This document shows, one piece after another, positions 22,388 to 29,233 of a stretch of DNA of 31,296 nt. Origin of the DNA: Oscillospiraceae bacterium (lineage in GTDB: Bacteria > Bacillota_A > Clostridia > Oscillospirales > Oscillospiraceae); NCBI GenBank assembly GCA_021771675.1, contig JAETOP010000035.1, forward strand, positions 1-31,296, given 5' to 3'. The translations under genes were made by a program, and so were the position numbers. The notes beneath the pieces were generated by a model. It saw only the letters and a program-made list of their open reading frames with translations, searched no databases and was not told where the DNA came from. Position 1 is the first letter of the stretch. The number at the start of each line of letters is the position of its first letter.

Positions 22388-25036
22388 ATGGCTCACAAGT
22401 ACGTTTACCTGTTCACCGAGGGCAACGGGAAAATGCGGGAGCTCCTGGGCGGCAAGGGCGCCAATCTGGCGGAAATGACCAACATCGGTCTTCCTGTCCC
22501 CCAGGGCTTTACAATTTCCACCGAAGCCTGCACCAAATATTATGAGGACGGTCAGAAGATCAACGATGAGATCATGGCCCAAATCATGGAATATGTGGAC
22601 AAGATGGAGCAAATCAACGGCAAAAAGTTTGGCTCTCTCGAAAATCCGCTGCTGGTCTCCGTGCGCTCTGGCGCCCGGGCCTCCATGCCCGGTATGATGG
22701 ACACCATCCTGAATCTGGGCCTGAACGACGATGTGGTGGAGGCCATGATTCAGGGCAACCCCGATCCCAAATTCGCCCGGTTCGTGTGGGACTCCTACCG
22801 CCGGTTCATCCAGATGTTCTCCGACGTGGTCATGGAGGTGGGCAAGAAGTATTTCGAGCAGCTCATTGACCAGATGAAGGAGCGCAAGGGCGTTCAGTTC
22901 GACGTGGAGCTCACCGCCGAGGATTTGAAGGAGCTGGCCGGCCAGTTCAAGGCCGAGTACAAGGCCAAGCTGGGTGTGGACTTCCCCAGCGACCCCAAGG
23001 TGCAGCTGTATGAGGCCATCCGGGCTGTGTTCCGCTCCTGGGACAACCCCCGGGCCAACGTCTACCGCCGGGACAACGACATTCCCTATTCCTGGGGCAC
23101 GGCCGTCAACGTCATGCCCATGGTCTTCGGCAACCTGAACGACAACTCCGGCACCGGCGTGGCCTTCACCCGTGACCCCGCCACCGGCGAGAAGCACCTG
23201 ATGGGCGAGTTCCTGACCAACGCCCAGGGCGAAGACGTGGTGGCCGGTGTCCGCACCCCCATGCCCATTTCCCAGATGGCCGACAAGTTCCCTGAGGCTT
23301 ACAAGCAGTTCACCCAGGTCTGCGCCCTGCTGGAGGACCACTACCGGGATATGCAGGATATGGAGTTCACCGTGGAGAACGGCAAGCTCTATATGCTCCA
23401 GACCCGCAACGGCAAGCGCACCGCCAAGGCCGCTCTGAAAATCGCCTGCGACCTGCTGGATGAGGGCATGATTGACGAGAAGAAGGCCGTGGCCATGATC
23501 GACCCCCGGAACCTGGATACCCTGCTCCATCCTCAGTTCGATACCAAGGTTCTGAAAACCGCTACTCCCATCGGCAAGGGCCTGGGCGCCTCCCCCGGAG
23601 CAGCCTGCGGCAAGATTGTCTTTACCGCCGAGGACGCGGAAAGCTGGGCCCAGCGGCATGAGAAGGTGGTCCTGGTTCGTCTGGAAACCTCTCCCGAGGA
23701 CATCACCGGCATGAAGGTTGCCCAGGGCATCCTGACGGTTCGTGGCGGCATGACCTCCCACGCTGCCGTGGTAGCCCGGGGCATGGGCTCCTGCTGTGTC
23801 TCCGGCTGCGGCGACATCATCATGGACGAGGAGAACAAGCAGTTCACCCTGGGGGGCAAGACCTTCCATGAGGGGGACTATATCTCCATCGACGGCTCCA
23901 CCGGCAACATCTACGACGGCATCATCCCCACTGTGGACGCCGAAATCGCCGGAGAGTTCGGCCGCATCATGGCCCTGGCCGACAAGTACCGCAAGCTGAA
24001 GGTTCGCACCAACGCCGACACCCCTGCCGACGCCAAAAAGGCCCGGGAGCTGGGGGCCGAGGGCATCGGCCTGTGCCGCACGGAGCATATGTTCTTCGAG
24101 GCCGAGCGGATCGCCGCCTTCCGGGAGATGATCTGCGCCGACACCGTGGCCGAGCGGGAGGCCGCTCTGGCCAAGATTCTGCCCTACCAGCAGAGCGACT
24201 TCGAGAAGCTCTACGAGGCCCTGGAGGGAATGCCCGTGTGCATCCGCTTCCTGGATCCCCCGCTGCATGAGTTTGTGCCCACCAGCGAGTATGAGATTGA
24301 AATGCTGGCCAAGGCCCAGCACAAGTCCGTCGCCAGCATCCACGCCATCATTGCGGGCCTGCACGAGTTCAACCCCATGATGGGCCACCGGGGCTGCCGC
24401 CTGGCGGTCACTTATCCCGAAATCGCCGCCATGCAGACCAAGGCTGTGATTCGGGCCGCCATCAATGTGAAGAAGGCACATCCCGATTGGAACATCGTCC
24501 CCGAGATCATGATTCCCCTGGTGGGCGAGATCAAGGAGCTGAGCTACGTCAAGAAGGTGGTGGTCAAGACCGCCGATGAGGAGATCGCCGCCTCCGGTAT
24601 GGATATGCACTATGAGGTGGGCACCATGATCGAGATTCCCCGTGCCGCCCTCACTGCCGACGAGATCGCCAAGGAAGCCGAGTTCTTCTGCTTTGGCACC
24701 AACGATCTGACCCAGATGACCTTCGGCTTCTCCCGTGACGACGCCGGCAAGTTCCTGGGCTCCTACTACGACGCCAAGATTTACGAAAATGATCCCTTCA
24801 CCAAGCTGGACCAGATTGGCGTGGGCGCTCTGATGAAGATGGCCATGAAGCTGGGCAAGCAGACCCGCCCTGACCTGCACTGCGGCATCTGCGGCGAGCA
24901 TGGCGGCGACCCCACCTCTGTGGAGTTCTGCCACCAGATCGGTCTGGACTACGTGTCCTGCAGCCCCTTCCGCGTCCCCATCGCCCGCCTGGCCGCCGCT
25001 CAGGCTGCTATTAAAGAAACCCCTGCGATGGCGTAA
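22388..25036 (+). CDS. ppdK: Pyruvate, phosphate dikinase
   Basis: A complete 882-aa enzyme that interconverts pyruvate, ATP and phosphate with phosphoenolpyruvate, AMP and diphosphate. In anaerobic Clostridia it can serve glycolysis with PPi or supply PEP. The N-terminal nucleotide-binding domain begins with GGKGANLAEM and has SVRSGARASMPGMMDTILNLGLN. The phosphohistidine domain has GGMTSHAAVVARGMG with His458 (His455 in the C. symbiosum enzyme). The C-terminal PEP-binding barrel has LCRTEHMFF, FGTNDLTQM and the catalytic Cys in CGICGEHGGD. GAAAGGGG lies 8 bases before the start and a strong terminator follows. Codon use is markedly GC-rich, as in highly expressed host genes. Confidence 0.98.
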   Translation: MAHKYVYLFTEGNGKMRELLGGKGANLAEMTNIGLPVPQGFTISTEACTKYYEDGQKINDEIMAQIMEYVDKMEQINGKKFGSLENPLLVSVRSGARASMPGMMDTILNLGLNDDVVEAMIQGNPDPKFARFVWDSYRRFIQMFSDVVMEVGKKYFEQLIDQMKERKGVQFDVELTAEDLKELAGQFKAEYKAKLGVDFPSDPKVQLYEAIRAVFRSWDNPRANVYRRDNDIPYSWGTAVNVMPMVFGNLNDNSGTGVAFTRDPATGEKHLMGEFLTNAQGEDVVAGVRTPMPISQMADKFPEAYKQFTQVCALLEDHYRDMQDMEFTVENGKLYMLQTRNGKRTAKAALKIACDLLDEGMIDEKKAVAMIDPRNLDTLLHPQFDTKVLKTATPIGKGLGASPGAACGKIVFTAEDAESWAQRHEKVVLVRLETSPEDITGMKVAQGILTVRGGMTSHAAVVARGMGSCCVSGCGDIIMDEENKQFTLGGKTFHEGDYISIDGSTGNIYDGIIPTVDAEIAGEFGRIMALADKYRKLKVRTNADTPADAKKARELGAEGIGLCRTEHMFFEAERIAAFREMICADTVAEREAALAKILPYQQSDFEKLYEALEGMPVCIRFLDPPLHEFVPTSEYEIEMLAKAQHKSVASIHAIIAGLHEFNPMMGHRGCRLAVTYPEIAAMQTKAVIRAAINVKKAHPDWNIVPEIMIPLVGEIKELSYVKKVVVKTADEEIAASGMDMHYEVGTMIEIPRAALTADEIAKEAEFFCFGTNDLTQMTFGFSRDDAGKFLGSYYDAKIYENDPFTKLDQIGVGALMKMAMKLGKQTRPDLHCGICGEHGGDPTSVEFCHQIGLDYVSCSPFRVPIARLAAAQAAIKETPAMA

Positions 25037-25072
25037 TCTACAAAGTATTGGAGTAAAGCAGTCTAAACAGCA

Positions 25073-25108
25073 CAGACGCACCGCCAAAAACGGTGCGTCT
25101 GTTTTTTT
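25073..25108 (+). terminator. Intrinsic terminator of ppdK
   Basis: CAGACGCACCG and CGGTGCGTCTG form a perfect 11-bp stem around a CCAAAAA loop, followed by seven T. The stretch 25109-25223 after it holds nothing I can name. Confidence 0.95.
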
Positions 25109-25223
25109 ATTAAGAGGAAGGGCAATTGGGGCAGGAAACGAGGCGTACACGCTCTCGAGGAGCTGCTGAGAAGCAGTCCTGTTATAGCTGCTGATTTTCG
25201 CACCTGCAATCCATTTATCCGGG

Positions 25224-25925
25224 CTATTGCATTGCTTCTATAAAAGCGCGGAATATCCTTCTGCTGTTTATCTCTGTCTGATAGGAGAATTCTGGATGCC
25301 ATTGGACTGCCCACAAAAAACGATGCTCCGGCATACACACGGCTTCCACAATGCCATCTGGCGCAGCGGCCATGATCTCCAGTCCCGGCGCAAGCGCTTT
25401 AATTGCCTGATGATGGCAGCTATTGACAGATAGGCTTTCTGCATTCAAATATTTGTACAAAGGAGAACCTGTTACCACCGTTACCTCGTGGCTTGGAATA
25501 TGGTATGGCGGCTGCTGATGGTGCTCCACTGCCGACGGGTGCTGGGTGGGAATGTCCTGGTACAAAGTTCCCCCAAGTGCGGCGTTGATGAACTGCATCC
25601 CTCTGCATATGCCAAGAACGGGTTTGTCGGATTCTAGCGCCTCTCTAAGGACGCTTTTCTCCATGGTGTCCCTCTTTTTGCAGCAGAAAACAAGTCCCTC
25701 CAAAGGCTCCTCGTGGTATATCTCCGGAGAAACATCGTCGCCGCCGGTAAACAGGAAACCGTCGCACATCCGGGCGAGGTGTTTTAATTCGGCTTCGTCG
25801 GTTGAAAACGGAAATATGATCGGAGTGCCGCCGGAGCGCTGGATGCCGTCCATATAACCTGGCAACATCCAGATGCTTTGCTTTCCTTCGTCCCATAGCG
25901 GCATAACACCGATGATTGGATTCAA
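25224..25925 (-). CDS. Class-I glutamine amidotransferase-like hydrolase (peptidase C26, gamma-glutamyl-GABA hydrolase family)
   Basis: A 233-aa single-domain hydrolase of the PuuD type. The oxyanion region TGGDDVSPEIY is at 60-70, the nucleophile Cys107 in GICRGMQ, and His210 with Glu212 in VQWHPEFS complete the triad. The family cleaves gamma-glutamyl amides such as gamma-glutamyl-GABA; the real substrate is not shown by sequence. Other polyamine-degradation genes are absent nearby. The start is a TTG at 25923-25925, with AGGAAGG 9 bases upstream; no ATG fits better. It is transcribed alone and convergent with ppdK. Confidence 0.92.
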   Translation of the reverse strand: MNPIIGVMPLWDEGKQSIWMLPGYMDGIQRSGGTPIIFPFSTDEAELKHLARMCDGFLFTGGDDVSPEIYHEEPLEGLVFCCKKRDTMEKSVLREALESDKPVLGICRGMQFINAALGGTLYQDIPTQHPSAVEHHQQPPYHIPSHEVTVVTGSPLYKYLNAESLSVNSCHHQAIKALAPGLEIMAAAPDGIVEAVCMPEHRFLWAVQWHPEFSYQTEINSRRIFRAFIEAMQ

Positions 25926-25948
25926 GGCAGTTCACCTTCCTCTAAAGA

Positions 25949-25978
25949 ATTTTAAGGTAATACCGCATAATAGGACAA
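25949..25978 (-). promoter_or_regulatory. Possible promoter of the C26 hydrolase gene
   Basis: On the minus strand TTGTCC (25973-25978), an 18-base spacer and TAAAAT (25949-25954). The -35 box is imperfect. From 25979 to 26165 I see no other feature. Confidence 0.4.
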
Positions 25979-26165
25979 GGGTTCTCGGCGAGAGATTTTG
26001 CGCCCAATCAAAGTATGGAAAAAGGCGGAATACTTTGTGTATTTCCCTTTTTCCAAACTGAAGAGTGGGTACAAAAGATCCGCCGAAACCTGCAGCTCCT
26101 ATTGTGCGGTGTTGCCTTAGTTATGATACCATATCCGCTGCCCAAATTCAATGACGGGAATATAA

Positions 26166-26237
26166 GGAAGCTCTGATTAATTCGGCAAGAGCTGGCGGCA
26201 AAAGATTCGCCGCCCAGACGATTTATTCAGAGGTTCC
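26166..26237 (-). repeat. Short palindromic repeat, family A copy 2
   Basis: A 72-base element with end sequences GGAAGCTCTGATTAAT and ATTTATTCAGAGGTTCC (imperfect inverted repeats). An inner stem CTGGCGGC/GCCGCCCAG is also present. Read on the minus strand it matches the copy at 28092-28142, including AATAAATCGTCTGGG and CTTTTGCCG. Confidence 0.7.
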
Positions 26238-26246
26238 ATAAAATCA

Positions 26247-26333
26247 GTTTCAGAAAATCGGCGCCTGAAACCCGCCCAATTCCATGCCCCCGGCAGCTTC
26301 TCCGGATTTCATGAATATTTATTCAGAGGTTCC
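26247..26333 (-). repeat. Family A end sequence repeated, with small hairpin
   Basis: ATTTATTCAGAGGTTCC at 26317-26333 is an exact direct repeat of 26221-26237. GTTTCAG (26247-26253) and CTGAAAC (26265-26271) form a hairpin between them. The rest is diverged, so this looks like a decayed or partial copy. Confidence 0.6.
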
Positions 26334-26337
26334 TTAG

Positions 26338-26678
26338 GTTATCGGCATTCGTAAGCATTTCGGCAAATTGTAATTTGGCGGGCTGGGCCCGCAGCCAATT
26401 TCGCACGGGGATGGTCTGTAATCGTTACCCCATTATAAGCCCGGTAACGCTTTTGCAGCACGTTGTTGGTTGCTGTGGTGCGGGAGCGCCCAAGGCTCCC
26501 CTGTGTAAGGGGAGCCTTTGCTCAGAAACCGTCACCCTAACTCACCCAATCTTCTGCCCAGAAAACGTTACCGGGCGAATACATATGCGGTAATTACTGA
26601 CTACCCCCGTGCGCATTGGGGTGAAGCGCCCTGCGCTTCAAATTACAATTTGCCGAATTGCTTATTTAATCCGATAAC
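26338..26678. repeat. MITE-like 341-bp element with 40-base inverted arms (family B)
   Basis: The arms 26338-26377 and 26639-26678 are reverse complements apart from one 6-base block and one base. The inner 19 bases (26359-26377 and 26639-26657) are perfect. Between them lie a GCGGGC/GCCCGC hairpin, the shared core GTCTGTAATCGTTACCCC (26415-26432), a perfect 10-bp stem AAGGCTCCCC/GGGGAGCCTT (26492-26518) and no credible gene. Non-autonomous transposable element or large RNA fold. Confidence 0.75.
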
Positions 26679-26690
26679 TAAAATATTTAT

Positions 26691-26719
26691 TTGACAAATG
26701 GCCATTTCTATTATATGGT
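26691..26719 (+). promoter_or_regulatory. Promoter of the NSS symporter gene
   Basis: A perfect TTGACA (26691-26696) with a 17-base spacer to TATGGT (26714-26719); TATATG two bases earlier is an alternative -10. It lies only 12 bases outside the right arm of the MITE-like element. Confidence 0.6.
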
Positions 26720-26763
26720 GAAGCTGACAAATGTCAATCATCAGAATCGGAGAGAAAAGTGAT

Positions 26764-28092
26764 ATGCAGCACAAGAAAAATGCGTTGTTTTCCAGCAAAT
26801 GGGGATTCATTCTTTCAGCGGTGGGCTCCGCTGTAGGCATGGCCAATGTATGGGGGTTCCCGGCCAAGATGGGCTCCAATGGCGGTGGGGCCTTCCTGGT
26901 GGCATATCTCTTTTTTGTGGCGCTGTTCAGCGTGGTGGGACTGTCGGCGGAGTACGCCATTGGCCGCCGCTCCCAAACCGGCACATTGGGGTCTTACCAA
27001 AAGGCATGGGAGTCCCGGAACGTGAAGCTTGGCAAAGTGGGCGGCGTTTTGGGTTGGCTGCCGCTGGCTGGCTCCATGTGCATTGCCATCGGCTATGCGG
27101 TGATTATTTCTTATGTGCTGAAAGCCTTTTCTCTGTCCGTCACCGGGGAACTGATGCGCCTGGATACTGAAGTGTGGTTCCCGGATTTTTCCGCCAGAGC
27201 GTATTCCGTGGTGCCCTTTCACATCTTTGTGGTGGTTGGTACGCTGCTGACACTGATGCTGGGAGCCAAAAGCATCGAAAAAACCAACAAACTTATGATG
27301 CCCCTGTTCTTCCTGATTTTTTTGGTGCTGGCGGTGCGGGTGGCATTTCTACCCGGCGCCAGCGAGGGGTATCGGTTCATGTTCTCCGCAGACTGGGGGA
27401 AGCTGAAAGACCCTATGGTCTGGATTTGGGCTATGGGCCAGGCGTTTTTCTCCCTGTCCGTTACCGGCAGCGGAATGATCGTCTACGGCGCTTATCTGGA
27501 TGAAGGTGAGGATGTGGTGCATGTGGCTGTGCGCACGGCCATCTGCGACACCGCCGCAGCTCTGATTGCCGCTTTGGTGATTATTCCTGCCTGCTTTGCC
27601 TATGGGCTGGACGTGGGGGCAGGGCCGGCCCTCCTGTTTGTAACACTGCCCCGCATTCTCCGGGATGTGCCCTTCGGCAGGCTGTTTGCCGTCATTTTGT
27701 ATATGGCGATGGCGTTTGCCGGTGTCAGCTCTCTGCAAAACATGTTTGAAGCGGTGGGAGAGTCTCTGCTGCATCGTTTCTCCAAACTCAGCCGCAGCCT
27801 GGTTCTGGTGCTGTTGTGTGGGGTATGCCTGGGGTTCGGGCTGGGTATGGAGCCAATCTCCAAATGGGGCCCCTGGATGGACATTGTATCCATCTACATC
27901 ATCCCCATCGGCGCAACCCTGGGGGCCATATCCTGGTTCTGGGTGATGAAAAGGGAACACCTGCTGGACGAGGTTAACAAGGGAGCCAAAAGAAGCCATG
28001 GCCCCCTCTGGCATGGCGTCGGGCAGTACCTGTATGTCTCCTGTGCGCTGATCCTGTGCCTGGTCGCTCTGTTCATGAAGGTTGCGTTTTAG
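26764..28092 (+). CDS. Sodium-dependent transporter, neurotransmitter:sodium symporter (NSS/SNF) family
   Basis: A 442-aa membrane protein with 11-12 predicted helices and the LeuT fold. The unwound first helix is seen in FILSAVGSAVGMANVWGFPAKMGSNGGGAF (Na+ and substrate site). The sixth helix region is AFFSLSVTGSGMIVYGAYL. Bacterial NSS proteins take up amino acids such as Leu, Trp or Tyr with Na+; the substrate cannot be told here. The start at 26764 (MQHKKNALFSSKWGF) follows GGAGAG by 9 bases; the 11 extra upstream residues are not family-like. A family A repeat begins at its stop codon. Confidence 0.92.
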   Translation: MQHKKNALFSSKWGFILSAVGSAVGMANVWGFPAKMGSNGGGAFLVAYLFFVALFSVVGLSAEYAIGRRSQTGTLGSYQKAWESRNVKLGKVGGVLGWLPLAGSMCIAIGYAVIISYVLKAFSLSVTGELMRLDTEVWFPDFSARAYSVVPFHIFVVVGTLLTLMLGAKSIEKTNKLMMPLFFLIFLVLAVRVAFLPGASEGYRFMFSADWGKLKDPMVWIWAMGQAFFSLSVTGSGMIVYGAYLDEGEDVVHVAVRTAICDTAAALIAALVIIPACFAYGLDVGAGPALLFVTLPRILRDVPFGRLFAVILYMAMAFAGVSSLQNMFEAVGESLLHRFSKLSRSLVLVLLCGVCLGFGLGMEPISKWGPWMDIVSIYIIPIGATLGAISWFWVMKREHLLDEVNKGAKRSHGPLWHGVGQYLYVSCALILCLVALFMKVAF

Positions 28093-28142
28093 GGAAGCTC
28101 TGAATAAACCGCCTGGGGCTGAGGGCAGAACCTTTTGCCGGG
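28092..28142 (+). repeat. Short palindromic repeat, family A copy 3
   Basis: Begins GGGAAGCTCTGAATAAAC at the last base of the transporter stop codon, then CCTGGGGCTGAGGGC and CCTTTTGCCGGG. It resembles 16674-16755 on the plus strand and 26166-26237 on the minus strand. It fills the gap up to the ribosome site of the DUF4180 gene. Confidence 0.65.
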
Positions 28143-28158
28143 AAAGAGAGGAAAAAAT

Positions 28159-28527
28159 ATGAAATTTGAAAAAATAGAATGCGGCGGCGGAACAGCCGCT
28201 GTGGTTTTAAGCGACAGTCAGGTGATTGTCGATGTGGATTCGGCGCTGGAGCTGCTGATGTCTGCCAAGTATGAGGCGGGCACCAAGTACATTGTTGTGG
28301 ATAAAAAGCTGATTTGCGAGAAGTTCTTTGTGCTGAGCAGCGGCCTGGCGGGGGAAATCCTTCAAAAGTACGTCAACTACGGGGGAAAAATCGCTATCTA
28401 CGGAGATTTTTCCCACTACACCAGCAAGCCGCTGAAGGACTTTATCTACGAGAGCAACAAGGGAAGAGACGTTTTCTTTGCCGCTGCGAAGGAAGAGGCA
28501 GTTCAGAAATTGGGAAATGTGATTTGA
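28159..28527 (+). CDS. DUF4180 domain-containing protein
   Basis: A 122-aa soluble protein of the DUF4180 family. The typical block is VDVDSALELLMSAKYEAGTKYIVVDKKLICEKFFVLSSGLAGEILQKYVNYGGKIAIYGDFSHYTSKPLKDFIYESNKGRDVFF. The fold is STAS-like in appearance but no function is established to my knowledge. The start at 28159 follows GAGG by 8 bases; an in-frame ATG-less extension to 28135 is unlikely. The last three bases, the TGA stop, are also the first three of a 25-base repeat, so the C-terminus may have been set by insertion of that repeat. Confidence 0.88.
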   Translation: MKFEKIECGGGTAAVVLSDSQVIVDVDSALELLMSAKYEAGTKYIVVDKKLICEKFFVLSSGLAGEILQKYVNYGGKIAIYGDFSHYTSKPLKDFIYESNKGRDVFFAAAKEEAVQKLGNVI

Positions 28528-28640
28528 AGCGCAGGGCGCTTCACCCCAAGCGGGCAGGGCCCGCAGCCAATTTCGCCTGGGGCTGGTCGGTAATCGATTT
28601 TGCCCTAACCCGCCCGGTAACGTTTTGGTTACCGAAAAAT
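28525..28640. repeat. Family B repeat fragment, rearranged
   Basis: Bases 28525-28549 are an exact reverse complement of 26616-26640, the right end of the MITE-like element. Directly after, 28552-28640 resembles the left part of that element in direct orientation (GGGCCCGCAGCCAATTTCGC, then TGGTC-GTAATCG and CCCGGTAACG-TTTTG). The copy is thus a mosaic of both ends. Confidence 0.7.
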
Positions 28641-28666
28641 GTGTCGCACTGCCCTTTTCCGCATAG

Positions 28667-28808
28667 GGGAGGCTATTAGCCTCCCGCTAGAGAACGTTTT
28701 TTGAGTACACTGTTGAATGGTGGAGGGGAATGGCTTTTGAGAAAGGCCCCTCCACCATTCAACGCACTGCTCAAAGGCCGGGAACTGGCGGGAGGCAGAT
28801 TGCCTCCC
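28667..28808. repeat. Three strong hairpins between DUF4180 gene and tandem array
   Basis: GGGAGGC/GCCTCCC stems occur at 28667-28685 and again at 28790-28808. Between them a perfect 17-bp inverted repeat (28712-28728 with 28747-28763) contains TTGAATGGTGG; a further CACCATTCAAC stands at 28830-28840. None has a proper T-run. No gene is visible in this stretch. Confidence 0.65.
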
Positions 28809-28851
28809 CTACGGAGTAGCCGAAGGTGCCCACCATTCAACCCACTACCGC

Positions 28852-29127
28852 AAAAGCGTCACCGGGTTGAGCTCGGGGGTAACGATTACAGACTGCCCCA
28901 GTGCGAATTGTCGGCGGGCACTGCCTTGCCAGTGATGTATCATTGATGGAAAAAGCGTTACCGGGCTGAGCTCGGGGGTAACGATTACAGACTGCCCCGG
29001 TGCGAATTGTCGGCGGGCACTGCCTTGCCAGTGATGTATCATTGATGGAAAAAGCGTTACCGGGCTGAGCTCGGGGGTAACGATTACAGGCTGCCCCAGT
29101 GCGAATTGTCGGCGGGCACTGCCCGCC
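28852..29127 (-). repeat. 99-bp tandem array, three units, last partial
   Basis: The unit starts AAAAGCGT(T/C)ACCGGG and recurs with an exact period of 99 bases (28852, 28951, 29050) with few base changes. The third unit ends in a perfect GGCGGGC/GCCCGCC hairpin (29111-29127). Read on the minus strand each unit contains the family B core (GTCTGTAATCGTTACCCC and CCCGGTAACGCTTTT). The array ends 17 bases before the dehydratase promoter. Confidence 0.9.
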
Positions 29128-29143
29128 GGGGGAACATTGATGA

Positions 29144-29172
29144 TTGATTTTTCTGTGAAAATAGGATATAAT
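29144..29172 (+). promoter_or_regulatory. Promoter of the nucleotide-sugar dehydratase gene
   Basis: TTGATT (29144-29149), a 17-base spacer and a perfect TATAAT (29167-29172). The -10 box overlaps an in-frame ATG at 29171, so that ATG cannot be the start; translation must begin further on, near 29228-29234. Confidence 0.8.
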
Positions 29173-29233
29173 GGCTCGGGTTGTATGTGATGCTTTGCTT
29201 CCTTTTGAAGACAAGGCGAAAAGCCATGTGAGG

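Noticed and set aside
22382..25150. A 922-codon open frame on the minus strand opposite ppdK
   Set aside because: It mirrors the GC-rich codon pattern of ppdK, its translation is low-complexity (Gly/His/Leu/Val-rich), and ppdK has every family motif.
28852..29127. CRISPR array
   Set aside because: The units are contiguous 99-base copies with no variable spacers, and no cas gene is near.
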